Below are positions 6,900-15,356 of a stretch of DNA of 19,792 nt, in pieces. The translations under genes and the position numbers were made by a program. Within the stretch, counting starts at the first letter, position 1; each line of letters opens with the position of its first letter. Under the pieces are notes generated by a model. The model was not told where the DNA came from. It saw nothing but the letters and a program-made list of their open reading frames with translations, and made no database searches. This DNA comes from Caldithrix sp964468415 (GTDB taxonomy: Bacteria > Calditrichota > Calditrichia > Calditrichales > Calditrichaceae), in assembly GCA_964468415.1 (NCBI GenBank), contig CAYXUS010000063.1, forward strand, positions 1 to 19,792, in the 5' to 3' direction.

Positions 6900-8327
6900 A
6901 TGAACCTGGAAGAATTCAGAAAGTACGCCCACCAGTTTGTGGATTGGATGGCCGATTATTACAAAAATATCGAAACCTTCCCGGTAAAATCGCAGGTAAA
7001 ACCGCGAGAAATTTTTGAGCAATTACCCGATGAACCTCCCAGGGTAGGGGAGAGCATGCAGCGCATTTTTGAAGATTTTCAGCAAATAATTCTTCCCGGG
7101 ATGACCCATTGGCAAAGTCCGAATTTTTTTGCCTATTTCCCGGCCAATTCCAGTTATCCCTCGGTCTTGGCCGAAATGCTCACAGCCACTTTGGCCGCCC
7201 AATGTATGATCTGGGAAACTTCACCGGCTGCCGCGGAGCTGGAAGAAAAGGTGCTGAATTGGTTAAAAACGATGACCGGTCTCCCGCAGGCCTGGCACGG
7301 GGTAATTCAAGACAGCGCCTCATCCGCCACGCTGGTTTCGTTGCTTACTGCGCGCGAAAAATATTCCGCTTTTCAAATTAACAAAAGCGGTTTTGCCGGA
7401 TTCGAAAATTTGCGCATTTATTGTTCTACCGAGACCCATTCATCCATTGAAAAGGCGGTAAAAATTGCCGGGTTCGGAGCGGAAAATCTGGTAAAGGTGG
7501 CAACCGATGTCCAACTACGTTTGGATCCGGCTGCTCTGCAAAAAGCCGTCGAAAAAGATTTGCAGCACGGGAAGCAGCCTCTTGCCGTGGTGGCTACCCT
7601 GGGAACCACGGGAACTACGGCGATCGATCCTTTAAAGCCCATCGCCGAGATTTGCCAAAAATACGATTTATGGCTCCATGTGGATGCGGCATTTGCCGGA
7701 ACCGCTTTGATTTTGCCTGAATTTCGTTGGATGATCGAAGGAATTGAGCAGGTGGACACCTTTGTTTTTAATCCCCACAAATGGATGTTTACCAATTTTG
7801 ATTGCACTGCCTACTACGTGAAGGATAAAGATGCCTTGTTGCGGACATTCTCGATTTTGCCCGAGTATTTGAAAACTGCCTCCACGGGCAAAGTAAATGA
7901 TTACCGTGATTGGGGCATTCCGCTGGGAAGACGCTTCCGTGCTCTAAAGTTGTGGTTCGTGATCCGTAATTTCGGGGTGCAGGGAATTCAGGAAACTTTG
8001 CGCAACCATTTACAGTGGGCGAGAGAATTGGAAGAATGGATTACGGCGCATCCGCAGTTCGAACTGCTGGCTCCGCGTACTTTGAACCTCGTTTGTTTTC
8101 GTTATCATCCCCATGGGTTGGATGATGAAGAACAATTAAACGCTTTAAACGAAACGCTGTTGCACCGCCTCAATGCTTCGGGAAAATTATTTTTAACCCA
8201 CACAAAAATTGACGGAAAATACACGTTGCGTATGGTGACCGGACAAACCTATTTGAAACGAGAACATGTGCAACGGGCCTGGAAACAAATTGAGCAAGAA
8301 GCAACGGCCATTTGGCAGCAAAAGTGA
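6900..8327 (+). CDS. PLP-dependent aromatic-L-amino-acid decarboxylase family protein
   Basis: This 475-residue group II decarboxylase is of normal family length and closely follows animal and plant aromatic amino acid decarboxylases. PLP would bind to K294 in FNPHKWM, with D262 (HVDAAFAG) pairing with the pyridine nitrogen and H180 (TETHSSIEKA) stacking on the ring. The mobile-loop tyrosine needed for decarboxylation rather than aldehyde formation is kept (Y335 in NDYRDWGIPLGRRFR). The expected activity is release of CO2 from tyrosine, phenylalanine, tryptophan or DOPA to give the amine, in the cytoplasm. No signal peptide is seen. The start ATG has AAGGGGAG about 10 bases upstream. Being cytoplasmic, it is a surprising partner for two envelope lipoproteins. 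Substrate specificity cannot be read with confidence. Confidence 0.9.
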   Translation: MNLEEFRKYAHQFVDWMADYYKNIETFPVKSQVKPREIFEQLPDEPPRVGESMQRIFEDFQQIILPGMTHWQSPNFFAYFPANSSYPSVLAEMLTATLAAQCMIWETSPAAAELEEKVLNWLKTMTGLPQAWHGVIQDSASSATLVSLLTAREKYSAFQINKSGFAGFENLRIYCSTETHSSIEKAVKIAGFGAENLVKVATDVQLRLDPAALQKAVEKDLQHGKQPLAVVATLGTTGTTAIDPLKPIAEICQKYDLWLHVDAAFAGTALILPEFRWMIEGIEQVDTFVFNPHKWMFTNFDCTAYYVKDKDALLRTFSILPEYLKTASTGKVNDYRDWGIPLGRRFRALKLWFVIRNFGVQGIQETLRNHLQWARELEEWITAHPQFELLAPRTLNLVCFRYHPHGLDDEEQLNALNETLLHRLNASGKLFLTHTKIDGKYTLRMVTGQTYLKREHVQRAWKQIEQEATAIWQQK

Positions 8328-8347
8328 TTTTGGGAAAAGTGTGAGGC

Positions 8348-8366
8348 GGGTAAGAATGCTTAACCC
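8348..8366. terminator. Possible bidirectional terminator between the decarboxylase gene and dnaG
   Basis: GGGTAAG and CTTAACCC form a 7-bp stem with one bulged A and a 4-base loop, between two convergent genes. The hairpin contains the dnaG stop codon. T runs on either side are short, so termination strength is doubtful. Confidence 0.35.
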
Positions 8367-10207
8367 AGGCCTTTGGTGTTTTGGTGCTCCTTGGCCAACT
8401 CCCGAATTTGCTTGCGAATTTTGGCCAATTCCAGACTGTAATGAAGCACCGCCTCGGTAGAATCGCTATCGGAATGGATGAGCGTGCTTAATTCTTCCGC
8501 TTCCTTTTCCAGCTTCCATTTTTTTAATTGAAATACGCAATCTTTGGCCAGCCGTTCAAGGTCGTTAAATTCGCTTAAAGCCAGTTCGGAGAGGGTGGAT
8601 TGAATTTCCGGATCATCCTCAAACTGATGCAGGATATTTTTTTCTTCCACCTTGCCGGTTTCTTCCAATTCGGTTACGATCGCCTCGTACAACTGGATGA
8701 ATTTGGGGTTGTTGAACAGATCGTAGGACAGGTGGTGCAGCAGGTAGTTACGAATGGATTCATTGGCGTAAAGCAAAAGATAAATAACCCCGGCTTCTGC
8801 CTGATATTGGCCCTGGGTTACCCGCTGCTCAAGCGGAACAGTGCGCGTTGCTTCTTCTTTTTTTTGTTCGACTTGCCGCTCTTCCCGCATGCGCATTTGC
8901 CGGCGATATTTTTTCTGCAATTGGCGGAACTGTTCCAGAAGCATTTCTTCGTTCATCGTGAGACGCTGCGAAATGAGAGGCAGGTAAAGCCCGATTTTGA
9001 TCGGGTCATTAATTTCGATAAGCTTTTCGAGCAAATCTTGCAAAAGTGCATTTTTGTCCTGCATGCTGGCATTCGGGTGCAACTCGGCAAAAAGATTCAA
9101 TTCGAATTCGACCGGTGACAAATTAGACTGCAGGTACGGCTCCAAAGCTTTTATGCCTTTTTTGTGGACAAATGTGTCGGGATCCTCTTCGGGAGGTAAA
9201 AGAGCGATGACGGTGTTTAAGCCGTTTTTTTCCAATAGATACGCATTGCGCAAAGCGGCGTTACGGCCCGCTTCATCCCCATCGTACAGAAAAACGGCTT
9301 TTTTCGTGTAGCGCAAAAGCAGGCGGGCCTGCGTGTCGGTTAAGGCGGTTCCGCTGGAGGCAACCACATTATTCAGTCCGTGTTCCACCAGTTGCAACAA
9401 GTCAAAATAGCCTTCCACAATCACCACAAAACCCTGTTCGCGAATGGCATTCATGGCCTGGTGCAGGCCGTAAAGGGTTGCGCCTTTTTTGTAAATGGGG
9501 CTTTCGGGACTGTTTAAATATTTGGGCTGTTGCTGTTCGCGCAGGCGGCGTCCGCCAAAACCGATGATACGTCCGCTCAAGTTCTGAAAGGGAAACATCA
9601 CCCGATGCCGAAATTTGTCGTAATACGAACCGCCCATTTGGCTGGGTGCGATGAGACCTAACTTCTGGGCCTCCTGTAAATCGATCTTCTTCTTCCGTAA
9701 TTCTCCCAGCAAAAGCGCATTGGCATCGGGAGCGTACCCGAGACGAAATTTTTTTATGGTGTGTTCCGAAAGACCCCGTTGGGTGAAATAGTCAAGGTAG
9801 CGTTTGTTTTTGGGAAGAAAAAGCTGCTCCTGAAAAAAATTACTGGCCACTTCGTTAATTTCGTACAGTTTTTCAAAATACGATTTTTCTTCCTGAGCTT
9901 TTGCAAAATCTTCCTGGGGGAGTAAAATTCCGGCAAAATCGGCGGCTCGCCGCACCGCTTCGATAAAGGACACTTTTTCGTATTCCATAATGAAGGTAAA
10001 AACATTACCTCCGCGTCCGCATCCGAAGCAATGAAAAATTTGCTTGGCCGGGCTCACCATGAACGAAGGGGTTTTTTCGGTGTGAAAGGGACACAGCCCC
10101 TTAAAGTTGGCCCCGGCCTTTTTTAAATTGACAAATTGTGAAATGTAGTGAACAATGTTTACCGCACTGCGGATCTCATCTATTTTATCGGAACTAATTC
10201 TGCCCAT
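8360..10207 (-). CDS. dnaG: DNA primase
   Basis: This 615-residue primase makes the RNA primers for replication. The domains are in the standard order. The CHC2 zinc ribbon has C39, H42, C60 and C63. The RNA polymerase core contains the basic FGGRRL stretch (217-222). The TOPRIM metal site has E265 in VIVEGYFD and D309 and D311 in LYDGDEAG. A C-terminal helical region (from about 430) presumably binds DnaB helicase. Length is normal. The ATG at 10207 lacks a clear Shine-Dalgarno site, and an in-frame stop lies three codons upstream, so the start is well bounded. The usual neighbours rpsU and rpoD are absent here. The gene is divergent from the DUF3467 gene across 139 AT-rich bases that hold an inverted repeat. 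Confidence 0.97.
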   Translation of the reverse strand: MGRISSDKIDEIRSAVNIVHYISQFVNLKKAGANFKGLCPFHTEKTPSFMVSPAKQIFHCFGCGRGGNVFTFIMEYEKVSFIEAVRRAADFAGILLPQEDFAKAQEEKSYFEKLYEINEVASNFFQEQLFLPKNKRYLDYFTQRGLSEHTIKKFRLGYAPDANALLLGELRKKKIDLQEAQKLGLIAPSQMGGSYYDKFRHRVMFPFQNLSGRIIGFGGRRLREQQQPKYLNSPESPIYKKGATLYGLHQAMNAIREQGFVVIVEGYFDLLQLVEHGLNNVVASSGTALTDTQARLLLRYTKKAVFLYDGDEAGRNAALRNAYLLEKNGLNTVIALLPPEEDPDTFVHKKGIKALEPYLQSNLSPVEFELNLFAELHPNASMQDKNALLQDLLEKLIEINDPIKIGLYLPLISQRLTMNEEMLLEQFRQLQKKYRRQMRMREERQVEQKKEEATRTVPLEQRVTQGQYQAEAGVIYLLLYANESIRNYLLHHLSYDLFNNPKFIQLYEAIVTELEETGKVEEKNILHQFEDDPEIQSTLSELALSEFNDLERLAKDCVFQLKKWKLEKEAEELSTLIHSDSDSTEAVLHYSLELAKIRKQIRELAKEHQNTKGLG

Positions 10208-10263
10208 AATTAATTAAAAAATAGAAAGTTGACTTAAATCATTACTTATTCTAAATTACACAT

Positions 10264-10278
10264 TTTACAGGATGTAAA
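10264..10278. promoter_or_regulatory. Inverted repeat in the dnaG/DUF3467 divergent control region
   Basis: TTTACA-GGA-TGTAAA is a perfect 6-bp inverted repeat with a 3-base spacer, roughly midway between the two divergent starts. On the minus strand its TTTACA could act as a -35 box with TAGAAT or TTTAGA downstream, so a bound protein could affect dnaG. A second, 8-bp palindrome TTGTACAA lies at 10295-10302. Short AT-rich palindromes arise easily by chance, so this is only a candidate operator. Confidence 0.25.
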
Positions 10279-10346
10279 CAAATAATAAAATTGATTGTAC
10301 AAAGCAAAAAATGAGACATTGGTAAATTTAAGCAGGAGAATTATCC

Positions 10347-10649
10347 ATGACAAATCCGATGAATGCCCCGGAACAACAAATTAATATTGAGTTAGGCGAG
10401 AAAGAGGCGGAAGGTATTTACAGCAATCTCGTTTTAATTACCCATTCGCCGGCGGAATTTGTGCTCGACTTTACGCGCTTATTGCCCGGCAAGCCCAAGG
10501 CCAAAGTTTATGCCCGCATTATTCTGGCACCACAGCATGCCAAATCGCTTTTAAAAGCCCTGGAAGAAAACATCAAAAAGTACGAAGAACAATTTGGTGA
10601 AATTACCATCCACGGGCAGGGCCACGGTGGCAAAAATATCGGTTTCTAA
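10347..10649 (+). CDS. DUF3467 family protein
   Basis: This 100-residue soluble protein matches the DUF3467 pattern along almost its whole length: an acidic start, EGIYSNLVLITHSPAEF (about 23-39), a central LLPGKPKAKVYARIILAP stretch, and a helix AKSLLKALEENIKKYEEQFG. No catalytic motif, signal peptide or membrane helix is seen. The compact size and alternating strands with a terminal amphipathic helix would suit a dimeric scaffold or adaptor, but no function is established that I can cite. The ATG is preceded by GCAGGAG at good spacing. The gene is divergent from dnaG, and its stop codon overlaps the stop of the next, convergent gene. Confidence 0.85.
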   Translation: MTNPMNAPEQQINIELGEKEAEGIYSNLVLITHSPAEFVLDFTRLLPGKPKAKVYARIILAPQHAKSLLKALEENIKKYEEQFGEITIHGQGHGGKNIGF

Positions 10650-11179
10650 AATGAGAAATTGATCCCCACCATAGGAAGGGATTCATTTGGGATACCGGCG
10701 CAACACGGGGAGAGAAGACGCCGATATTTGAATTGTATTTGCATTCTTTCTTTGGAAATCAGCCAGTCCCCATGCGCAATATCAAAAGCATAGCCAGCCG
10801 CATTTAAGAGCACTCCGGCAAAAAATATGTAGAAGTTTGTTTCCGAATTGTCAAAAATATTCAGATTAAATTCTTTGGTTTGCCGCCATTGTCTCAGTAC
10901 ACCGACCGCACTCAGCAAAAAGCCGGCTCCCCGCACACCGGCAATGGTATAACCGGCTTTACGGTGTTCGATGTAAAAGTGAATGTAACCCGGGACAAAA
11001 GTGGCAATCATGAGACGCTGCCAGGTAATGGAGTGCGAAAGCATTTTGAATTCTTTATACGTCATGCCCTGGGGTAACGAAGGCAGTTCACCGGGTGTGA
11101 GGTGCATTTCAATGGATTGGGACCGGCCAGTCTGGCCGAGAAGAGAAAGAAAAAGTAACGTCCAAAGCAATGTTTTCAT
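10646..11179 (-). CDS. Small exported or membrane protein of unknown function
   Basis: I do not recognise this 177-residue protein with certainty. It begins with a probable signal peptide or first membrane helix (MKTLLWTLLFLSLL, with a possible cleavage near GRS-QS at 20-21). A short soluble stretch is followed by hydrophobic segments at about 56-69, 77-95 and 114-133. The FVPGYIHFYIEHRKAGY segment (61-77) resembles the PG-x-x-x-FY...AG motif of small membrane proteins near DUF5683 and P13-type families. The C-terminus ends in phenylalanine after a beta-like SLPMVGINFSF. The start was set at 11179 because AAAGGATTT precedes it and the signal sequence begins there; the open frame extends 33 codons further upstream but adds only AT-rich, unlikely residues. 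It stands alone and ends against the DUF3467 gene. Confidence 0.65.
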   Translation of the reverse strand: MKTLLWTLLFLSLLGQTGRSQSIEMHLTPGELPSLPQGMTYKEFKMLSHSITWQRLMIATFVPGYIHFYIEHRKAGYTIAGVRGAGFLLSAVGVLRQWRQTKEFNLNIFDNSETNFYIFFAGVLLNAAGYAFDIAHGDWLISKERMQIQFKYRRLLSPCCAGIPNESLPMVGINFSF

Positions 11180-11415
11180 GTTAAATCCTTTAATTTTTAG
11201 TTTTGTAGAATACAATAATCGATAAAATTTTAAATAAATTAAACAAAATATGATTTTAATAAAACAAGATGTAAACAAAATCTTTCAATAGCCGATAATT
11301 AACCACGAGAAAAAATACCCAATAATGTGAAAACACATAAAGTGGGAATGCGTATTCGTTTGGCCGTAAAAATTCATGTTGAGTATTTTTGATTTTGATG
11401 CAAAACAGGTGGTTT

Positions 11416-14400
11416 ATGAGACGTTTTATTGTTTTAATCTTGTTGGTTTCCCCTTTCTTTTTAAATGCTGTTTTGGGACAACCGATTTCTTCCCCTCATT
11501 ACCCTTACATTAAGTACAGCGTTGATGATGGATTGCCGCAATCCATCGTTTCAGGTGTTATTGAAGATGCCTATGGATTTATCTGGGTGGCTACAAATGA
11601 GGGCGTAGCCCGATTCGACGGGGCACATTTTACGGTTTACAATGAAGAAACGGGCTATCCTTTTCGGTTAATCACAGGGATTGTCGAAGCAAAACCCGGT
11701 GAAATATGGGTTGCGACGATCGGCAATGGATTATGGCGTTTGAAAAATGATCAAGCTCAGCCGGTTGTTTTCGATTCTACTTTGCAGCAACCACAGTTGA
11801 ACTTTTTGGCTAAAACCTATGATGGGGAAGTCCTGCTGGGATCGGAGCCGGGAGGACTTTACGTCTTTGAAAATGACAGCCTTGTTTTACACATTCCCGA
11901 CAGCAGCCTGGCAACCGACAATCCCGATGCCATGATTTCCGCTGCGAAAGATTATGAAGGTCGCTATTGGGTGGGCACTTTTCGCAACGGGGTAAAAGTG
12001 TACAAGAAGAAAAAGCTTGTGTTCAAATTAGGCAGCGAAAACGGCCTTCCTTCTAATGAAATCCGAAGTATCTACACCCGTCCCTCGGGAGAAGTGTGGA
12101 TTGCCACACCCGAAGGGCTTTATGTTTACGGAAATCCCTCTTTTACAAAGCAGTGGAACCGAATATTTCCCCATGTCTTTATTTCTTCCATTTTTTCAAA
12201 AGATCACAAAAATGTCTGGGTTGCTCTGGCCTCCAATCCGGGGGGAATTGTGCATGTTAAAGATAATAAAATCGAAGAAATTATCGAGGGTAACAACACC
12301 ATTTTTACCAAATGTACACTTATTGATGACTATGGAACATTTTTTGTCGGTTCTTATGAAGGTCTGATTATTTTTCCGAATCTGAACTTTCAAAATTTCG
12401 AATCGTCCGATGGATTGACCGACAAATACATTCGTGCAATTAATAAAGATGCGACCGGTAATTTATTGGTGGCCACGAAAAATGACGGATTGTTTGTTTA
12501 CAAGGGAGGCAAGTTTGAGAAGATAAGAGCTTTTGAAAAATATTTCATCGGCAATTCGATCTTTGCGATAGAACCGATTGGCAAGGAATTATGGATAGGA
12601 ACGGCGCGAGGTTTGTTTATCATAAAGAACGGCAAGATTCGTATAATTCCCAGATTTCACGAACTAAGCATACGTCGCATTGTTTTGCTGGATGACAGAA
12701 TATTTATCATTTCAAAAAGAAATATTTTTGTGTTTGAAAATGGAAAAATAAAAAAGATTAGCCATAACCTGACAAAGAAAAAATATTCTTTTTGGGGCAT
12801 TGAAAAAGATAAAAAGGGCAATTTAATTGTTGCGACTAACGGAGAAGGTATTTACAAACTGATCGATACGACCTGGGTGCCCATTTCCGTGCCCGATTCG
12901 GTGCGCAAATTTTTTGGGGTGCGTAAAGGGCCGAACGGAAATTTGTATTTTCCTTCATCTCAGGGACTTTTAAAGTGGGATGGAAATTCCGTCAAATATG
13001 TACTTAAAATCAAACGCACCGTATGGGATGTTATTCCGACCAAGGCAAACGGAATCTGGCTCCTGACCAGCAAAGGCTTGTATCATCTTTTGAATAATAA
13101 AGTTTATATTTACAATAAAAACAATGGATTAATTACAACCGAGTTCAACATGGGAGCTCTGTATTATGCGAGCGATCGTGATATTTGGTTTGGCGGCGTA
13201 GACGGATTGGTGCATTACAAGTTTCAAAAGCATTATCCTGTTGTTGACCCGGGCCTTTACATTTCGGCGATCAAATCTCCCAAACATGCCTTCTATTATC
13301 CCTTTCCAAAGAAAATTACCCTTAAATATAGCGAACACAACATTCAGATATATTTTAATAAAATTGATTTTGGCAATATGCCCTATTATACCTACGGATA
13401 CTGGCTGGAAGGGCTGAACAGAGATACAGTAACGGTTGATGATGCTTCACTGGATGTGGTTCGCTATCTGAATTTATCCGATGGTAACTATGTGTTTCAT
13501 TTGTTTTTGATCAATCCTTTTACGGGGCGGGTAGCGCTTAAAAGGAGCGTCTCCTTTACCATTCTAAATCCGTGGTGGAAAAGCATCCCCTTCTATTTTG
13601 GCGTTCTTTTAGTTTTGGCTTTGTTTATGGGGGTAATAATCCGGTGGCGTGAATCGTATTTAAAACACCGCAATGCGATGCTGGAGCAACAAGTTGAAGA
13701 ACGCATGCAAGACATAAAGCTCAGCTACAAATTGCTGAAGCAGGAAACCGAAGAACGAAAAAAAGCGGAAATTTCCTTAAAAAAAGAGCGAGAGCAGTTG
13801 GTTGTTACTCTGCGTTCTATTGCCGATGGCGTGATTCGTACCGATAGCAATGGAAAAATTTTGTTGATGAACGACGCGGCAGAGAGAATAACCGGCTATG
13901 CGCCGGATGATGTAATGCATAAACCGTTGTGCGATATTTTACATTTGACGGATGAAGAATCTAATGAAGCGATTGTGCTTCCGGATGACTTACCTAAAAT
14001 TAAAAAGGGGTATTCAAAGACAAATTCGTTTAATGCCTATTTGGAAAATGATTCACTAAAAACGATGAAGATTGTTAACATCAGTTGGTCGCAAATCCGG
14101 GATGAGCAAGACAAAGAAAGCGGTTATGTTTGGGTTATTCGCGATATTAGTACCGAGCGGAAACTGGAAGCGGAAATTTTGCGTACCCAAAAACTGGAAT
14201 CCATCGGACTGTTAGCCGGGGGAATTGCCCACGATTTCAACAATATTTTGTCGGGAATTTTGGGCAATGCGCAATTGGCCAGAATGGGGCTGGACAAAGG
14301 AAAAGACATTCGCAAGTTTCTGATCGGCATTGAGAAAGCAACAGAAAATGCAACCCATCTGACCCAACAGCTTTTAACATTTGCCAAAGGTGGCGAACCG

Positions 14401-15309
14401 GTAAAAGAGATTATTAATATTAAAGATATGTTGTACGAGAGTGTCGAATTTGCCTTACGCGGCTCCAGTGTGTCCGCCCGCTACAACATTGATGATAATT
14501 TGTGGCCGGTTGAAGCGGACAAAGGCCAGATAAATCAGGTTATTAATAATCTGGTCATCAATGCGATTCAGGCCATGCCCGGAGGCGGACAATTGACATT
14601 AACTGCACAGAATTTTGTGAAAAACGGGCGGCAAAACGATCTTGAACAAATTAAAGAGAAGTTTTTGATTTCTATCTCTATCGAGGACACCGGCCATGGA
14701 ATTCCCAAAGAGAATTTAAACAAAATATTCGATCCCTATTTTACCACCAAACAACGGGGCAGCGGCCTGGGGCTGGCAACGACGTTTGCCATTATCAAAA
14801 AACACGGAGGACACATTTCCGTCTCTTCGGAATTGGGCAAAGGAACAACATTTACCATTTATTTACCGGCGTGTCCTGAAAAGGAAATCAAAGAAAATAT
14901 TTCCAAAGCTAAGCTCAAAAATTGGCAGGGTAAACGCGCCTTGGTGATGGATGATGAAGAATACATCCAAGAATTAATGGGAAGTTTCCTGGATATGCTT
15001 AATATTTCCGCAGATTTTGCCAGCAATGGTGAGGAAGCGGTTCAGAAATACAAGCAGCATCTGGAAAAAGGCGAACCCTATGATTTTGTTATCATGGACT
15101 TAACGATTCGCGGTGGAATGGGAGGCAAGGAAGCCGTTAAAAAAATTCTGGAAATTAACCCGGAAGCAAAGGTGATTGTAGCCAGCGGATATTCGACCGA
15201 TAGTGTTCTGGCAAACTACAAAAAGTTCGGATTTTCGGGGCGCTTAAGCAAACCGTTTAATTTGGAAGAATTGACGGAAGTTGTGAACGAGGTATTGTCA
15301 CAAAATTAA
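11416..15309 (+). CDS. Hybrid sensor histidine kinase with periplasmic beta-propeller, PAS and receiver domains
   Basis: This 1297-residue one-protein signalling chain has a signal peptide (about 1-21) and a long periplasmic region (about 25-720) of two-component-regulator propeller repeats, such as YSVDDGLPQ and IWVATNEGVARFDG. A Y_Y_Y-type domain, a transmembrane helix (about 726-747) and a charged coiled coil follow. Then come a PAS domain (about 790-910), HisKA with H939 in GGIAHDFNN, an HATPase (DTGHGIP, D1091; GSGLGLA) and a C-terminal receiver with D1228 and K1279. Unlike many propeller sensors of polysaccharide-use systems, it has no DNA-binding output, so it probably passes phosphate to another protein. 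The ATG at 11416 is chosen because AGGTGG precedes it and a clean signal peptide follows; in-frame starts at 11389 and 11398 lack such a site. The propeller coding region is more AT-rich than neighbouring genes. Confidence 0.93.
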   Translation: MRRFIVLILLVSPFFLNAVLGQPISSPHYPYIKYSVDDGLPQSIVSGVIEDAYGFIWVATNEGVARFDGAHFTVYNEETGYPFRLITGIVEAKPGEIWVATIGNGLWRLKNDQAQPVVFDSTLQQPQLNFLAKTYDGEVLLGSEPGGLYVFENDSLVLHIPDSSLATDNPDAMISAAKDYEGRYWVGTFRNGVKVYKKKKLVFKLGSENGLPSNEIRSIYTRPSGEVWIATPEGLYVYGNPSFTKQWNRIFPHVFISSIFSKDHKNVWVALASNPGGIVHVKDNKIEEIIEGNNTIFTKCTLIDDYGTFFVGSYEGLIIFPNLNFQNFESSDGLTDKYIRAINKDATGNLLVATKNDGLFVYKGGKFEKIRAFEKYFIGNSIFAIEPIGKELWIGTARGLFIIKNGKIRIIPRFHELSIRRIVLLDDRIFIISKRNIFVFENGKIKKISHNLTKKKYSFWGIEKDKKGNLIVATNGEGIYKLIDTTWVPISVPDSVRKFFGVRKGPNGNLYFPSSQGLLKWDGNSVKYVLKIKRTVWDVIPTKANGIWLLTSKGLYHLLNNKVYIYNKNNGLITTEFNMGALYYASDRDIWFGGVDGLVHYKFQKHYPVVDPGLYISAIKSPKHAFYYPFPKKITLKYSEHNIQIYFNKIDFGNMPYYTYGYWLEGLNRDTVTVDDASLDVVRYLNLSDGNYVFHLFLINPFTGRVALKRSVSFTILNPWWKSIPFYFGVLLVLALFMGVIIRWRESYLKHRNAMLEQQVEERMQDIKLSYKLLKQETEERKKAEISLKKEREQLVVTLRSIADGVIRTDSNGKILLMNDAAERITGYAPDDVMHKPLCDILHLTDEESNEAIVLPDDLPKIKKGYSKTNSFNAYLENDSLKTMKIVNISWSQIRDEQDKESGYVWVIRDISTERKLEAEILRTQKLESIGLLAGGIAHDFNNILSGILGNAQLARMGLDKGKDIRKFLIGIEKATENATHLTQQLLTFAKGGEPVKEIINIKDMLYESVEFALRGSSVSARYNIDDNLWPVEADKGQINQVINNLVINAIQAMPGGGQLTLTAQNFVKNGRQNDLEQIKEKFLISISIEDTGHGIPKENLNKIFDPYFTTKQRGSGLGLATTFAIIKKHGGHISVSSELGKGTTFTIYLPACPEKEIKENISKAKLKNWQGKRALVMDDEEYIQELMGSFLDMLNISADFASNGEEAVQKYKQHLEKGEPYDFVIMDLTIRGGMGGKEAVKKILEINPEAKVIVASGYSTDSVLANYKKFGFSGRLSKPFNLEELTEVVNEVLSQN

Positions 15310-15340
15310 AGTCCTTTAGGCACCTGGCCTAAAGGACTTT
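15308..15340. terminator. Bidirectional terminator between the hybrid kinase and metallophosphatase genes
   Basis: A perfect 14-bp stem (15308-15321 with 15327-15340) and a 5-base loop form a very stable hairpin overlapping the kinase stop codon. Each arm ends in A or T triplets, and the minus-strand transcript continues into a T-rich TTTAATTTT run. It can therefore serve both convergent genes. Confidence 0.8.
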
Positions 15341-15356
15341 GGGCTATTGTCTATTG

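Noticed and set aside
8600..9118. A 172-codon plus-strand open frame inside dnaG
   Set aside because: It is antisense to the primase, rich in Phe/Leu/Gln as expected from reversed Glu/Lys/Leu codons, and has no ribosome site.
11180..11278. A 33-codon upstream extension of the small membrane protein
   Set aside because: AT-rich residues with no ribosome site; the start at 11179 has AAAGGATTT and begins a proper signal sequence.
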